From Candidatus Humimicrobium oleiphilum (GTDB lineage Bacteria > Actinomycetota > Humimicrobiia > Humimicrobiales > Humimicrobiaceae), in contig DBPS01000018.1 of assembly GCA_002304935.1 (NCBI GenBank), positions 3,407-23,750 of the forward strand: a DNA stretch of 20,344 bases, given 5' to 3'. Under the pieces are notes generated by a model, which searched no databases, was not told the DNA's origin, and saw only the letters and a program-made list of their open reading frames with translations. This document shows, in pieces, positions 7,350-14,739 of this stretch. Positions within the stretch are counted from its first letter, which is position 1. Each line of letters opens with the position of its first letter. Position numbers and translations under genes: made by a program.

Positions 7350-8588
7350 ATGATAATAGCGATTGGAAATGTTGGAAGCACATCACTTAAAAGCAAGATA
7401 CTGGATATCAATGAAAATAATGAGATAGTTGCGCTGGGAGAAGCAAATCTTGACAAAATAAAGACAGAGGGAGAATCAAATTTTACTCATAAAACAGGTA
7501 GTCAGGAAACAGTAAAAGAGGTCATTGATGTCTATGGGTTTAAGGATGGAATACAGTTAATTCTTGACTGGTATATAAAAAACGGTGTCATAAAGAAATA
7601 CAAAGATATTGAAGCTATGGGCTTTAAGACTATTCTCGGGGAAACAAACGGCGCAAATCTTCTTACCCCGAAAATACTTGATGAGATGAAGAGGTTTTCT
7701 TTTGTAGCTCCTGTCCACAACATGCCTTATCTAGAGGCAATAGGGGAATTTAAAAAAGTACTTGGTGAAGATATTCCGCTTGTCGGAGTTTTTGAGCCAT
7801 CTTTTCATTATTCAATACCGGAATACAGAAGAGTAATGGGATTTCCCTGGAAATGGTATAAAGAACTTGGAATAAAGCAAAACGGCTATCACGGCTCTTC
7901 TCACAGATATATGTCGGCTCTTATATATAAACTGGAAAATACTGATCAGCTAAAACTTATTACAATCCATCTGGGAGGATCCAGCTCTGTATGTGCGCAT
8001 AAAAATGGAAAATCGGTTGATGTAAGCATGAAATTTTCCACTGATTCCGGTCTGCTGCAGGGGACCAGGGTGGGAGACTGTGATGGCATTGGTCTTTTAT
8101 TTGCGATGAAAGCCCTTGGGCTTGGTGTGGAAGAAGCACAGAAAGAGATTTCAAGCAATGGTGGATTAAAAGGTCTTGCAGGAATCGGAACAGATGATTA
8201 CAGGGATATTTATGCTGCAAGTCTTGCAGGTAATGAAAGATGTGGCCTGACAATCTCTGCTTTTCTGGACGGTGTAAGAAAATATATCGGAGCATTTGCA
8301 ACAGTACTTGGAGGTATTGATGCAATTGCATTTGGCGGAGGAATTGCTGAGAAGGGAAAAGATACAAGGGAAAGAATACTTGGAGATATGGAATATATGG
8401 GAATCAAACTGGATCCTGCCAGAAACGAAGACTTCAATGGAAAACAGGCTTTGATCTCAGCGCCTGATTCCAAAGTAAAAATATATATAACTCCTACAAA
8501 TGAAGAAATAGTCGTTGCTTATTTTGTAAAGAAAGTAGTTGAAAACGGAAGAGATCTTACTCCTGCAGAAATGGTTTTCAGGATGTAG
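7350..8588 (+). CDS. divergent acetate/butyrate kinase-family protein (ASKHA)
   Basis: Protein of 412 aa with the acetate kinase fold and normal length. Family motifs: GNVGSTS (N7, S10, S12, same numbering as Methanosarcina Ack), APVHNMPYLEAI (120-131), NGYHGSSHRY with H181, HLGGSSSV (207-214), QGTRVGD with R240, GGGIAEKG in the adenosine loop, and PTNEEI with E385. Differences: the canonical HRVVHGG is FKTILGE, so the acetate-binding Arg91 is replaced by K93 and the preceding His by Phe; the canonical FDTAFH is FEPSFH, so catalytic Asp148 becomes E149. Phosphotransfer seems possible but acetate need not be the substrate. It follows the PFK-like gene by 26 bases with its own ribosome binding site (AGAGAGGA), and no phosphotransacetylase gene is nearby. 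Could be an acyl kinase for another carboxylate or an unusual acetate kinase. Confidence 0.8.
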   Translation: MIIAIGNVGSTSLKSKILDINENNEIVALGEANLDKIKTEGESNFTHKTGSQETVKEVIDVYGFKDGIQLILDWYIKNGVIKKYKDIEAMGFKTILGETNGANLLTPKILDEMKRFSFVAPVHNMPYLEAIGEFKKVLGEDIPLVGVFEPSFHYSIPEYRRVMGFPWKWYKELGIKQNGYHGSSHRYMSALIYKLENTDQLKLITIHLGGSSSVCAHKNGKSVDVSMKFSTDSGLLQGTRVGDCDGIGLLFAMKALGLGVEEAQKEISSNGGLKGLAGIGTDDYRDIYAASLAGNERCGLTISAFLDGVRKYIGAFATVLGGIDAIAFGGGIAEKGKDTRERILGDMEYMGIKLDPARNEDFNGKQALISAPDSKVKIYITPTNEEIVVAYFVKKVVENGRDLTPAEMVFRM

Positions 8589-8653
8589 ATTGATTCGGTT
8601 TAATAAGTTTAATAATGATGAAGAATCAAGAACCATGACTAGCTTACAGGCTG

Positions 8654-8667
8654 CTATGCCGGCATAG
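8654..8667. terminator. 14-base perfect palindrome between convergent genes, possible terminator
   Basis: CTATGCCGGCATAG is a perfect palindrome in the 107-base gap between the convergent acetate-kinase-like gene and gltX. As RNA it could fold with a CCGG loop and a five-pair stem extendable by G-U pairs. A short T-rich stretch (8671-8686) follows on the + strand. No long U-tract is present, so it is a weak terminator at best; a protein-binding site is possible. Confidence 0.35.
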
Positions 8668-8695
8668 TGATTTTAAATAATTTTAAGATTACAAG

Positions 8696-10225
8696 TCATA
8701 AAATAAGTTCCAGATATTCTGATAATCTGTGAAGTGATTTTTTTCTTCCAAGTATTTCTATTGTCTCAAAAAGAGGAAGACCTACTGTACTTCCCCATAA
8801 TGCCAGCCTTAAAACCTCTGCAAGTCCGCCAAAAGAGATGTTATTTGTTACTGCAAGAGCTCTCAGTCCTTTTTCTATTTGAGAAAGGCAAAAATCATTA
8901 TCTGCTATTTTTGATAAAACTGATTCTGACTGTTTAAGTAATTCAGCTGCATCAACATTTTTGTTTTTAAAGAAATTTTTTATTTCGTCCGGATAAATTA
9001 TCTCGAAGAAAAAAGGAAGTATCATTTTTTCAATTTCATTTAAAGTTCTGGCTCTTTTGTTTACAAGAGGGATCATATAAATAATCTTGTCTTCAATTTC
9101 TTTAAAAATTTTCCCGATTATCGCAGAATCTTTCAAATCCGTTTTTTTAAGGCCATTACTTTTTAAATCTGATTCATTCATTTCAGGGATTCTTTTTTTA
9201 AGCCTGTCCCTTACTATTCCTGCCAGATCTGAAACTTCATGATTCTTTATATAGATGCCATTGATATTAAGAAGCTTGTCATAATCAAATTTCGCTGCTT
9301 TCTTGTTTATCGTATCAAGACTGAATTTTTTTATTATATCTTTTTCGCTAAAAATGGTTGTCTTCTCATCAAAAGCCCATCCCAGAAGTGAAAGATAATT
9401 TTTTAATGCCTCCGGCAGAAAACCTTCATCCCTGTAAGCTTCAACCGATATAGCGCCATGCCTCTTGCTGAGTTTTTCACCGCTTTTTGCCAGTATCATG
9501 GGCAGGTGTGTAAAAGAGGGTGGTTTAATATTCAGTGCATCATATATAAGAAGCTGTTTGGGTGTATTCGAAAGGTGGTCTTCTCCTCTTATAACATGGG
9601 TTATCTTCATCAGATAATCGTCTATGACAACAGAAAAATTATAAGTCGGCAGTTTGTTTGATCTTATAATTATAAAATCATCGATATTATTGCTGTTAAC
9701 TTCAATTCTTCCGTATACGGTATCCGTAAAGCTGATTGCTTTATTTTCAGGCGACAGCATTCTTATTGAAAAAGGCATGTTTTTATTCAGCTTATCTTTT
9801 ATCTGTTCATCATCAAGTTCAAGGCACTTTCTGTCATAGCTGAAGAATTCACCTTTTTTTGTATAATCCTTTCTGCGCTGTTCAAGTTCTTCAGTAGTGC
9901 AGAAGCACCTGTATGCTTTTTTATTATTCAGCAGAATATCGGCATATTTATGATAATATTCATTTCTTTCTGACTGTCTGTATGGTCCGTAATCTCCGCC
10001 GATATCCGGTCCTTCATCCCACCTGAATGAAAGCCATTTAAGGGAATCAAGAATCGTGGCAATCATTTCTTCCTGATGCCTTGAAACATCTGTGTCTTCA
10101 ATCCTGAGAATAAATATGCCTTTTTCTTTTCTGGCGAAAAGCCAGTTAAAATAAGCGGTCCTTGCGCTTCCTATATGGAGATATCCTGTAGGGCTTGGTG
10201 CAAAACGCACTCTGATTTCATTCAT
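8696..10225 (-). CDS. gltX: glutamyl-tRNA synthetase
   Basis: Charges tRNA(Glu) with glutamate; in organisms using GatCAB it often also mischarges tRNA(Gln), the substrate of the amidotransferase encoded in this window. Class I aaRS of 509 aa: RFAPSPTGYLHIGS (HIGS 17-20), RIEDTD (41-46), the glutamate-binding region GEDHLSNTPKQ (214-224), and KLSKRHGA as the KMSKS loop (251-258). A cysteine set C107, C109 and C134 sits in the connective domain, as in zinc-containing GluRS. The C-terminal helical anticodon-binding domain is present. Its ATG is four bases after the stop of the penicillin-binding protein gene and has no clear ribosome binding site, so it is probably translated by coupling. I cannot tell discriminating from non-discriminating type from motifs alone. 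Confidence 0.95.
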   Translation of the reverse strand: MNEIRVRFAPSPTGYLHIGSARTAYFNWLFARKEKGIFILRIEDTDVSRHQEEMIATILDSLKWLSFRWDEGPDIGGDYGPYRQSERNEYYHKYADILLNNKKAYRCFCTTEELEQRRKDYTKKGEFFSYDRKCLELDDEQIKDKLNKNMPFSIRMLSPENKAISFTDTVYGRIEVNSNNIDDFIIIRSNKLPTYNFSVVIDDYLMKITHVIRGEDHLSNTPKQLLIYDALNIKPPSFTHLPMILAKSGEKLSKRHGAISVEAYRDEGFLPEALKNYLSLLGWAFDEKTTIFSEKDIIKKFSLDTINKKAAKFDYDKLLNINGIYIKNHEVSDLAGIVRDRLKKRIPEMNESDLKSNGLKKTDLKDSAIIGKIFKEIEDKIIYMIPLVNKRARTLNEIEKMILPFFFEIIYPDEIKNFFKNKNVDAAELLKQSESVLSKIADNDFCLSQIEKGLRALAVTNNISFGGLAEVLRLALWGSTVGLPLFETIEILGRKKSLHRLSEYLELIL

Positions 10226-10229
10226 AATA

Positions 10230-12494
10230 TTAAGGATTTACCCATACTTTGATTAAACGGGTTCTTTCAACCCTCAGATCCCACAGAGGATCCTGTCTGT
10301 GTGTATACCCCGAAGGTACTCCTGAATATACTTCATTTATAAATTCAATATTTGTAAAACCCGTTTCTCTTAATATTCTGTTAGCTTCTTCAATCGGAAT
10401 AAGACATATGAAAGGCAGGATTGGCATATCTTCTTCTGTAATCGGCACCTGCTCTCTGGGTTCGGCTCCATATGAGTACTGGGATATTGTTATCTGCTCA
10501 GACGGTGTGAAACGATTGGGGATCATTACCTGTCCTGTTTCGGGGAGTACTGTTACCTGAAGATTGAATTTGTCTTCTGCAGGTTTGGTGAAAGATTCTA
10601 CAGGCAGGTCTGCTGTTGCTTTTTCCATAAATAGTTTAAACATCATTGCGGGATGAGCACCGCCCTGTACCCTCATATCATGAACACTTGACATCTTTTT
10701 GTTCTCTTCCGGGTAACCCATCCAGAAACAGGCAGCAAGATTAGTTGTAAAACCTGTAAACCATGCATTTTCTGCTTCCTGTGTTGTTCCTGTTTTCCCG
10801 GCAACCTCACGGTCTTCAAGCCTTGCCTTTGTTCCTGTACCTCTCTGAACAACCTGCTTCATTATTTCTATTGCCCTGAAAGCATTAATTGATGATATTA
10901 CCTGTAAATTCTCAGGTTCGCTGTATTCTTCAAGAACATTGCCATCATTATCAATGACTTTTAAAATAGCAACCGGATTGTTTTTCTTTCCATAATTTGC
11001 GATAGTGCTGAACGCCGTACATACTTCCAGAGGGGATACGCCGGTAGTAAGACCGCCAAGTCCGATAGCCGGATAACCTTCTAGCGGAGTTTCAATACCC
11101 ATTATATTTGCAATCCTTGAAACGGCTTCACCTCCGACTCTCATAATCAGCTGGGCATAAACGACATTGACCGATTTTACTGTACTATCTATTAAATTCA
11201 TTTCTGCCATATCGGGATAAGATTCTCCCATATAATTTGAAATTTCCCATGGTTTGCTGTTGGGTATTTCAAATGTTATGGGTCCGTTTGGATTAAATGT
11301 CATGTACGGGCTTATGCCCTGTTCAAGCGCGGCAATTAAGGCAAAAACCTTAAATGTCGATCCTGGCTGTCTCTTGCTCTGGGTTGCAAGATTAAATTTC
11401 ATTGTATCGAAATCTCTTCCACCTACCAAAGCTTTAATAAATCCGTTGGTGGGGTCAAGCGCTACCATAGCTCCTGTAGGATCTTCAGGATCCGGAAGTA
11501 TTTCATTTATTGCATCTTCTGCATATCTCTGCATTTTCGGGTCTAGAGTAGTATAAATTTCAAAACCACCTTTGAAGACTTTATTTACACCATATTTTTT
11601 TATTAGTTCCTGCTTTACATATTCAGTAAAATAAGGAGCAAAATCACTGCTTTTTTCATCAGATCTTTCGAGTATTACAGGCTGTTTTAAAGCCACTTCA
11701 TATTCTTTGTCTGTAATCATGTTTAATTCATTCATTTTTCCAAGGACAAGGTTTCTTCTTTCAAGAGCTCCTTTTTTGTTTGTGTAAGGAGAATAATATG
11801 TCTGTCCCTTTAAAATTCCGGCAAGAAGAGCACATTCCTGGATGTTCAATTCATCAAGCTCTTTATTGAAAAAAGTTTTTGCTGCAGTCTTGACACCATA
11901 TGCACTTTCACCGAAAAATACTGTATTCAGATACATCTCAAGTATTTCATCTTTTGTATAGATTTCTTCAAGCTGCATGGCAAGAGCGACCTCTTTTATT
12001 TTTCGCTCCAGGGTAATATCGGTTTTTTCTTCCAGAATATAGGTATTTCTGATATATTGCATTGTTATTGTGCTGAAACCCTGTGAAAATTCTCCTGTTT
12101 TAATATTTATCAGAAGGGCTCTTGCAAACGATTCCAGGTCAACGCCTTTGTGTTCATAATATCTTTCATCTTCAATAGCCAGTACTGCATTAATCAGATC
12201 CTGCGGCATCTCACTTAAAGGTACAATCTCTCTGTTCTGTTCACCATGAAGAGTCCCTATAAGAGTTCCGTCAGATGCATAGATTTTGGAAGTAAGCGCA
12301 TTTTCAACAGGTGAGAAATCTTTGATATCCGGAAGTGCATTGTAAAAATCTGCAACTATTTTTGTCCCTATCATTATCAGCGATGAAACGACTACAGCGC
12401 TGAATACAAAAAAGACAAGCATTATTGCAGCAACTGCCAGGATAATCTTCGGCGCATTACTTTTTTGATGCTTTTTTCTAAGTTTTTTTGACAT
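10230..12494 (-). CDS. class A penicillin-binding protein (transglycosylase/transpeptidase) with PASTA-like C-terminus
   Basis: Bifunctional peptidoglycan synthase of 754 aa, anchored by one N-terminal transmembrane helix (about 17-44) after a basic cytoplasmic tail. GT51 domain: EDERYYEHKG (E108 catalytic), GFSTITMQ (139-146, normally GGSTITQQ), ERKIKE (163-168) and YLNTVFFG (188-195). Penicillin-binding domain: STFK with nucleophile S379 and K382, SVN (441-443), KTGT (567-570). The last 70 residues (about 685-754: IPIEEANRIL, a Gly-rich turn, then a beta hairpin) look like a single PASTA repeat, which in Gram-positive-type PBPs senses peptidoglycan or lipid II. The F and M replacements in the second GT51 motif are unusual. 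A GAGG sits 12 bases before the ATG, rather far. Likely the first gene of a two-gene unit with gltX. Confidence 0.93.
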   Translation of the reverse strand: MSKKLRKKHQKSNAPKIILAVAAIMLVFFVFSAVVVSSLIMIGTKIVADFYNALPDIKDFSPVENALTSKIYASDGTLIGTLHGEQNREIVPLSEMPQDLINAVLAIEDERYYEHKGVDLESFARALLINIKTGEFSQGFSTITMQYIRNTYILEEKTDITLERKIKEVALAMQLEEIYTKDEILEMYLNTVFFGESAYGVKTAAKTFFNKELDELNIQECALLAGILKGQTYYSPYTNKKGALERRNLVLGKMNELNMITDKEYEVALKQPVILERSDEKSSDFAPYFTEYVKQELIKKYGVNKVFKGGFEIYTTLDPKMQRYAEDAINEILPDPEDPTGAMVALDPTNGFIKALVGGRDFDTMKFNLATQSKRQPGSTFKVFALIAALEQGISPYMTFNPNGPITFEIPNSKPWEISNYMGESYPDMAEMNLIDSTVKSVNVVYAQLIMRVGGEAVSRIANIMGIETPLEGYPAIGLGGLTTGVSPLEVCTAFSTIANYGKKNNPVAILKVIDNDGNVLEEYSEPENLQVISSINAFRAIEIMKQVVQRGTGTKARLEDREVAGKTGTTQEAENAWFTGFTTNLAACFWMGYPEENKKMSSVHDMRVQGGAHPAMMFKLFMEKATADLPVESFTKPAEDKFNLQVTVLPETGQVMIPNRFTPSEQITISQYSYGAEPREQVPITEEDMPILPFICLIPIEEANRILRETGFTNIEFINEVYSGVPSGYTHRQDPLWDLRVERTRLIKVWVNP

Positions 12495-12642
12495 ATTTTT
12501 TACTGACCTCTAAAGAACCAAATAAAGATTATTGTAATCAATTAAAGCAAACATACCTGATATCAAGCAAAATAAAATATTAACACTATTATGAAAATTT
12601 TTAAATTATTAAAAAATTTAAAAATAATAATATAATGAATAT

Positions 12643-12660
12643 TATTGCATTAACGCAATA
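12643..12660. promoter_or_regulatory. inverted repeat over the -35 box, candidate operator
   Basis: TATTGC (12643-12648) and GCAATA (12655-12660) are perfect inverted arms around ATTAAC and cover the -35 hexamer of the aldolase promoter, as expected for a repressor site. A very similar site (TTGC-ATT...-GCAATA) occurs at 18230-18247 in front of the E1 alpha gene. The SorC-family regulator at 17238 is the obvious candidate ligand, by inference only. Confidence 0.45.
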
Positions 12661-12673
12661 AGTTACATATAAT
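12645..12673 (+). promoter_or_regulatory. sigma-A-type promoter of the aldolase-transketolase operon
   Basis: TTGCAT at 12645-12650 and a perfect TATAAT at 12668-12673 are separated by 17 bases, the optimal spacing. Transcription would start near 12680, giving a leader of about 54 bases before the aldolase ATG at 12734, which has an AAGGA ribosome binding site at 12725-12729. It is the clearest promoter in the window. Confidence 0.6.
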
Positions 12674-12733
12674 AATCCGTGAACTTTCCCATATGGAAGC
12701 TTTTTGATTATTTCAGAATGAAAGAAGGAATTT

Positions 12734-13588
12734 ATGACTTATGTAAATACAGTAAAAATGCTGCAGGACACAATGCGCAATAATTATGTGGTGGGAGCAT
12801 TTAATATTGTGGACATAGTTACCATGTCTGCAGTAATAGATGCTGCAAAAGAAAAAAAATCGCCGGTTATCATACAGACCTCCCAGAAAACAGTAAAACA
12901 GCTGGGATATAAGATTCTGGCGTCTTCTGCAAAACTTCTTTCCCAGGAAACAGATGTAGAAATAGCTATGATACTGGATCACGGGACTGATCCGGAAATA
13001 ATCAAAAATTGTATTTATAACGGATGGAGCGCTGTAATGGTCGACGGCTCATCAAAACCATTTGAAGAAAATATAAAAATTACCAGGGAGATAGCTGATA
13101 TTGCCCATGAGCATAATGTAAGTGTTGAAGGAGAATTAGGTCACATAGGTGGTGTGGAAGAGCATATAAGTGTCAGTGACAGCAATGTCAGATTAACAGA
13201 TCCGGAGAAAATCCGGGAATTTAAAGAACTTTCAGGCGTAGACAGTCTTGCAGTTGCAATAGGTACTCAGCATGGTCTATATAAAGGCAAAGTATCGCTT
13301 GATTTTGAAAGACTTGGGAAAATAATGAAAATAGCTGATTTTCCGATAGTCATTCACGGTTGTTCGGATCTTCCCGAAGAAGATCTTAAAAGAATAATAT
13401 CTTTTAACCCTTCCAAAATGAATATTTCAACAGAAATAAAACATGTATATCTTAATAGTTATAAAGATTATCTGTGTAATGACAATAATAACTATGAGCC
13501 CATAAATGTAATCAAGCTTGTATATGATAATACCAAAAAACTGGTTGAAGGATATATGGACAAATTTAACAGCAGCAACAGATATTGA
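12734..13588 (+). CDS. class II (zinc) fructose/tagatose-bisphosphate aldolase family protein
   Basis: Reversible aldol cleavage of a ketose bisphosphate to DHAP and an aldehyde; 284 aa. D82 and zinc ligands H83 (ILDHGT), H180 (GTQHGLY) and H208 (IHG) have the numbering of E. coli GatY/KbaY. VEGELGHIGG (131-140), DGSSKPFEEN (104-113) and KMNISTE (228-234) are family motifs; the NxxTE form points to the tagatose-type branch. The phosphate loop HGGSG is HGCSD here (208-212): Gly210 to Cys and Gly212 to Asp, which puts a negative charge where DHAP phosphate normally binds, so the substrate may differ from fructose bisphosphate. First gene of a likely operon with the PHP gene, transketolase halves and RpiB homologue. 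Could also work on sedoheptulose bisphosphate. Confidence 0.88.
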   Translation: MTYVNTVKMLQDTMRNNYVVGAFNIVDIVTMSAVIDAAKEKKSPVIIQTSQKTVKQLGYKILASSAKLLSQETDVEIAMILDHGTDPEIIKNCIYNGWSAVMVDGSSKPFEENIKITREIADIAHEHNVSVEGELGHIGGVEEHISVSDSNVRLTDPEKIREFKELSGVDSLAVAIGTQHGLYKGKVSLDFERLGKIMKIADFPIVIHGCSDLPEEDLKRIISFNPSKMNISTEIKHVYLNSYKDYLCNDNNNYEPINVIKLVYDNTKKLVEGYMDKFNSSNRY

Positions 13589-13626
13589 TTAAAACAGCTT
13601 GAAATTAAAGAAACCGGGAGGTTTGA

Positions 13627-14634
13627 ATGGTTACTACTTTAGAAAATAAAGAAAGTTTTATTATGCAGGATTCTTCAAAAGAAGATACATATATTCCTGA
13701 TTATGAATGTGATCTTCATTGCCATACAAACAGATCTGATGGAAATGATTCACCTCTGGAATTTATTTTAAAGGCAAAAGAATTAAAGATGAAAGCAGTT
13801 GCCATAACAGATCATGATATAACTCCTCCTCTTTTAATCGAGAATGAAAACGGAAAGCAGGTACCTTCTTTAATATTTGCAAAACAAAATAATATCGACC
13901 TTGTTCTTGGCTATGAATTTTCCTGTGACACAAATGTAGATGATGTCCATATAATCGGCTATGAATGTGACTGGGAAAACAGGGATATAATCAATGAATC
14001 CTCAAGGGCAAAAAAATCAAAGTCCGATGCATACGGAAAACTATGCAAAATTTTAAGCGATAACGGATATGAAATAGATTTTGATCTGGAAATTCTTCAT
14101 TATAGAGATGAAAATAACCAGATATGTACAAGAAAGCCTGAAGAAGTTGAAAAGAAGCTGATTTTTGAAACAATGGCAAAAAAAGGATTTGCGCCCACCT
14201 GGCAGGATGCGAAGATCATGGTGAGAGACAATCCGGTCTTTAACATCAAGAGGCAAAAAATAAATCCTGTTGATGCCATAAGGATAATAAAAGAAGCAGG
14301 CGGAATTGCGGTCCTTGCTCATCCTTATCTGATTGACGAATATGTTGTTTCAGAAGAATTTGGGAAATTATCCAGATACGGATATATTAGCAAGCTGATA
14401 GATGCGGGCCTGGACGGAATTGAATCTACTTACACATATAACAAGACTTCATATAAAGGAAGCATGAGTCCTTCTGAGATAAAAAAAGAAGTTGAAAGCA
14501 GGTTTGGCGGAAGAATCAGTTTTTTTACCGGAGGTTCGGATTATCATAATGATGGCAAAAAAGGTGTTAAAAATCCAAGGATGATAGGCGAGGCTGGTAT
14601 TTCTTATAAAGACTTTATAAAAATCTTTTATTAA
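13627..14634 (+). CDS. PHP-domain phosphoesterase
   Basis: Metal-dependent phosphoesterase of the PHP superfamily, 335 aa. All metal-ligand motifs are visible: DLHCHT and SDG (H31, H33, D38), ITDHD (H63), GYEFS (E97), VHIIGYE (H108), LAHPY (H232) and GSDYH (D305, H307). A helical insertion (about 124-212) lies between the third and fourth motif groups, as in the stand-alone YciV/PhnPP-like branch rather than in polymerase-associated PHP domains. Members of this branch act on nucleotides, cyclic phosphates or sugar phosphates; the position between aldolase and transketolase suggests a phosphosugar (inference). The first 26 residues look like a non-conserved extension; the ATG has GGGAGG at 13616-13621, five bases upstream. 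It lies 38 bases after the aldolase. Confidence 0.85.
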   Translation: MVTTLENKESFIMQDSSKEDTYIPDYECDLHCHTNRSDGNDSPLEFILKAKELKMKAVAITDHDITPPLLIENENGKQVPSLIFAKQNNIDLVLGYEFSCDTNVDDVHIIGYECDWENRDIINESSRAKKSKSDAYGKLCKILSDNGYEIDFDLEILHYRDENNQICTRKPEEVEKKLIFETMAKKGFAPTWQDAKIMVRDNPVFNIKRQKINPVDAIRIIKEAGGIAVLAHPYLIDEYVVSEEFGKLSRYGYISKLIDAGLDGIESTYTYNKTSYKGSMSPSEIKKEVESRFGGRISFFTGGSDYHNDGKKGVKNPRMIGEAGISYKDFIKIFY

Positions 14635-14739
14635 ATCTGATATTTGGATAAAATAAAAACCTGGTGCTCTGAAAAAGTATATATTTATATTTAACAAAAT
14701 ATTTATATAGGATTTTATTAATTTTTAACAAAGGTAAGG

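Noticed and set aside
7960..8367. 135-residue open frame on the - strand inside the acetate-kinase-like gene
   Set aside because: Lies wholly inside a gene with clear family motifs, has a low-complexity His/Leu/Gln-rich translation and no ribosome binding site; a shadow frame.
8589..8695. possible tRNA or small RNA in the gap between convergent genes
   Set aside because: The only strong pairing is the 14-base palindrome; no cloverleaf arms, T-loop sequence or CCA end can be found.
12555..12570. TGATATCA palindrome in the divergent region as an operator for the PBP gene
   Set aside because: Eight-base palindromes of A/T-rich composition are expected by chance here and it is not placed over a recognisable promoter.
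12713..12982. 89-residue Tyr/His-rich open frame on the - strand over the aldolase start
   Set aside because: Antisense to the aldolase N-terminus, no family resemblance and no promoter in that orientation.
14635..14739. possible promoter or riboswitch between the PHP and transketolase genes
   Set aside because: The gap is AT-rich without a convincing -35/-10 pair or a conserved aptamer-like structure; simple read-through is enough.
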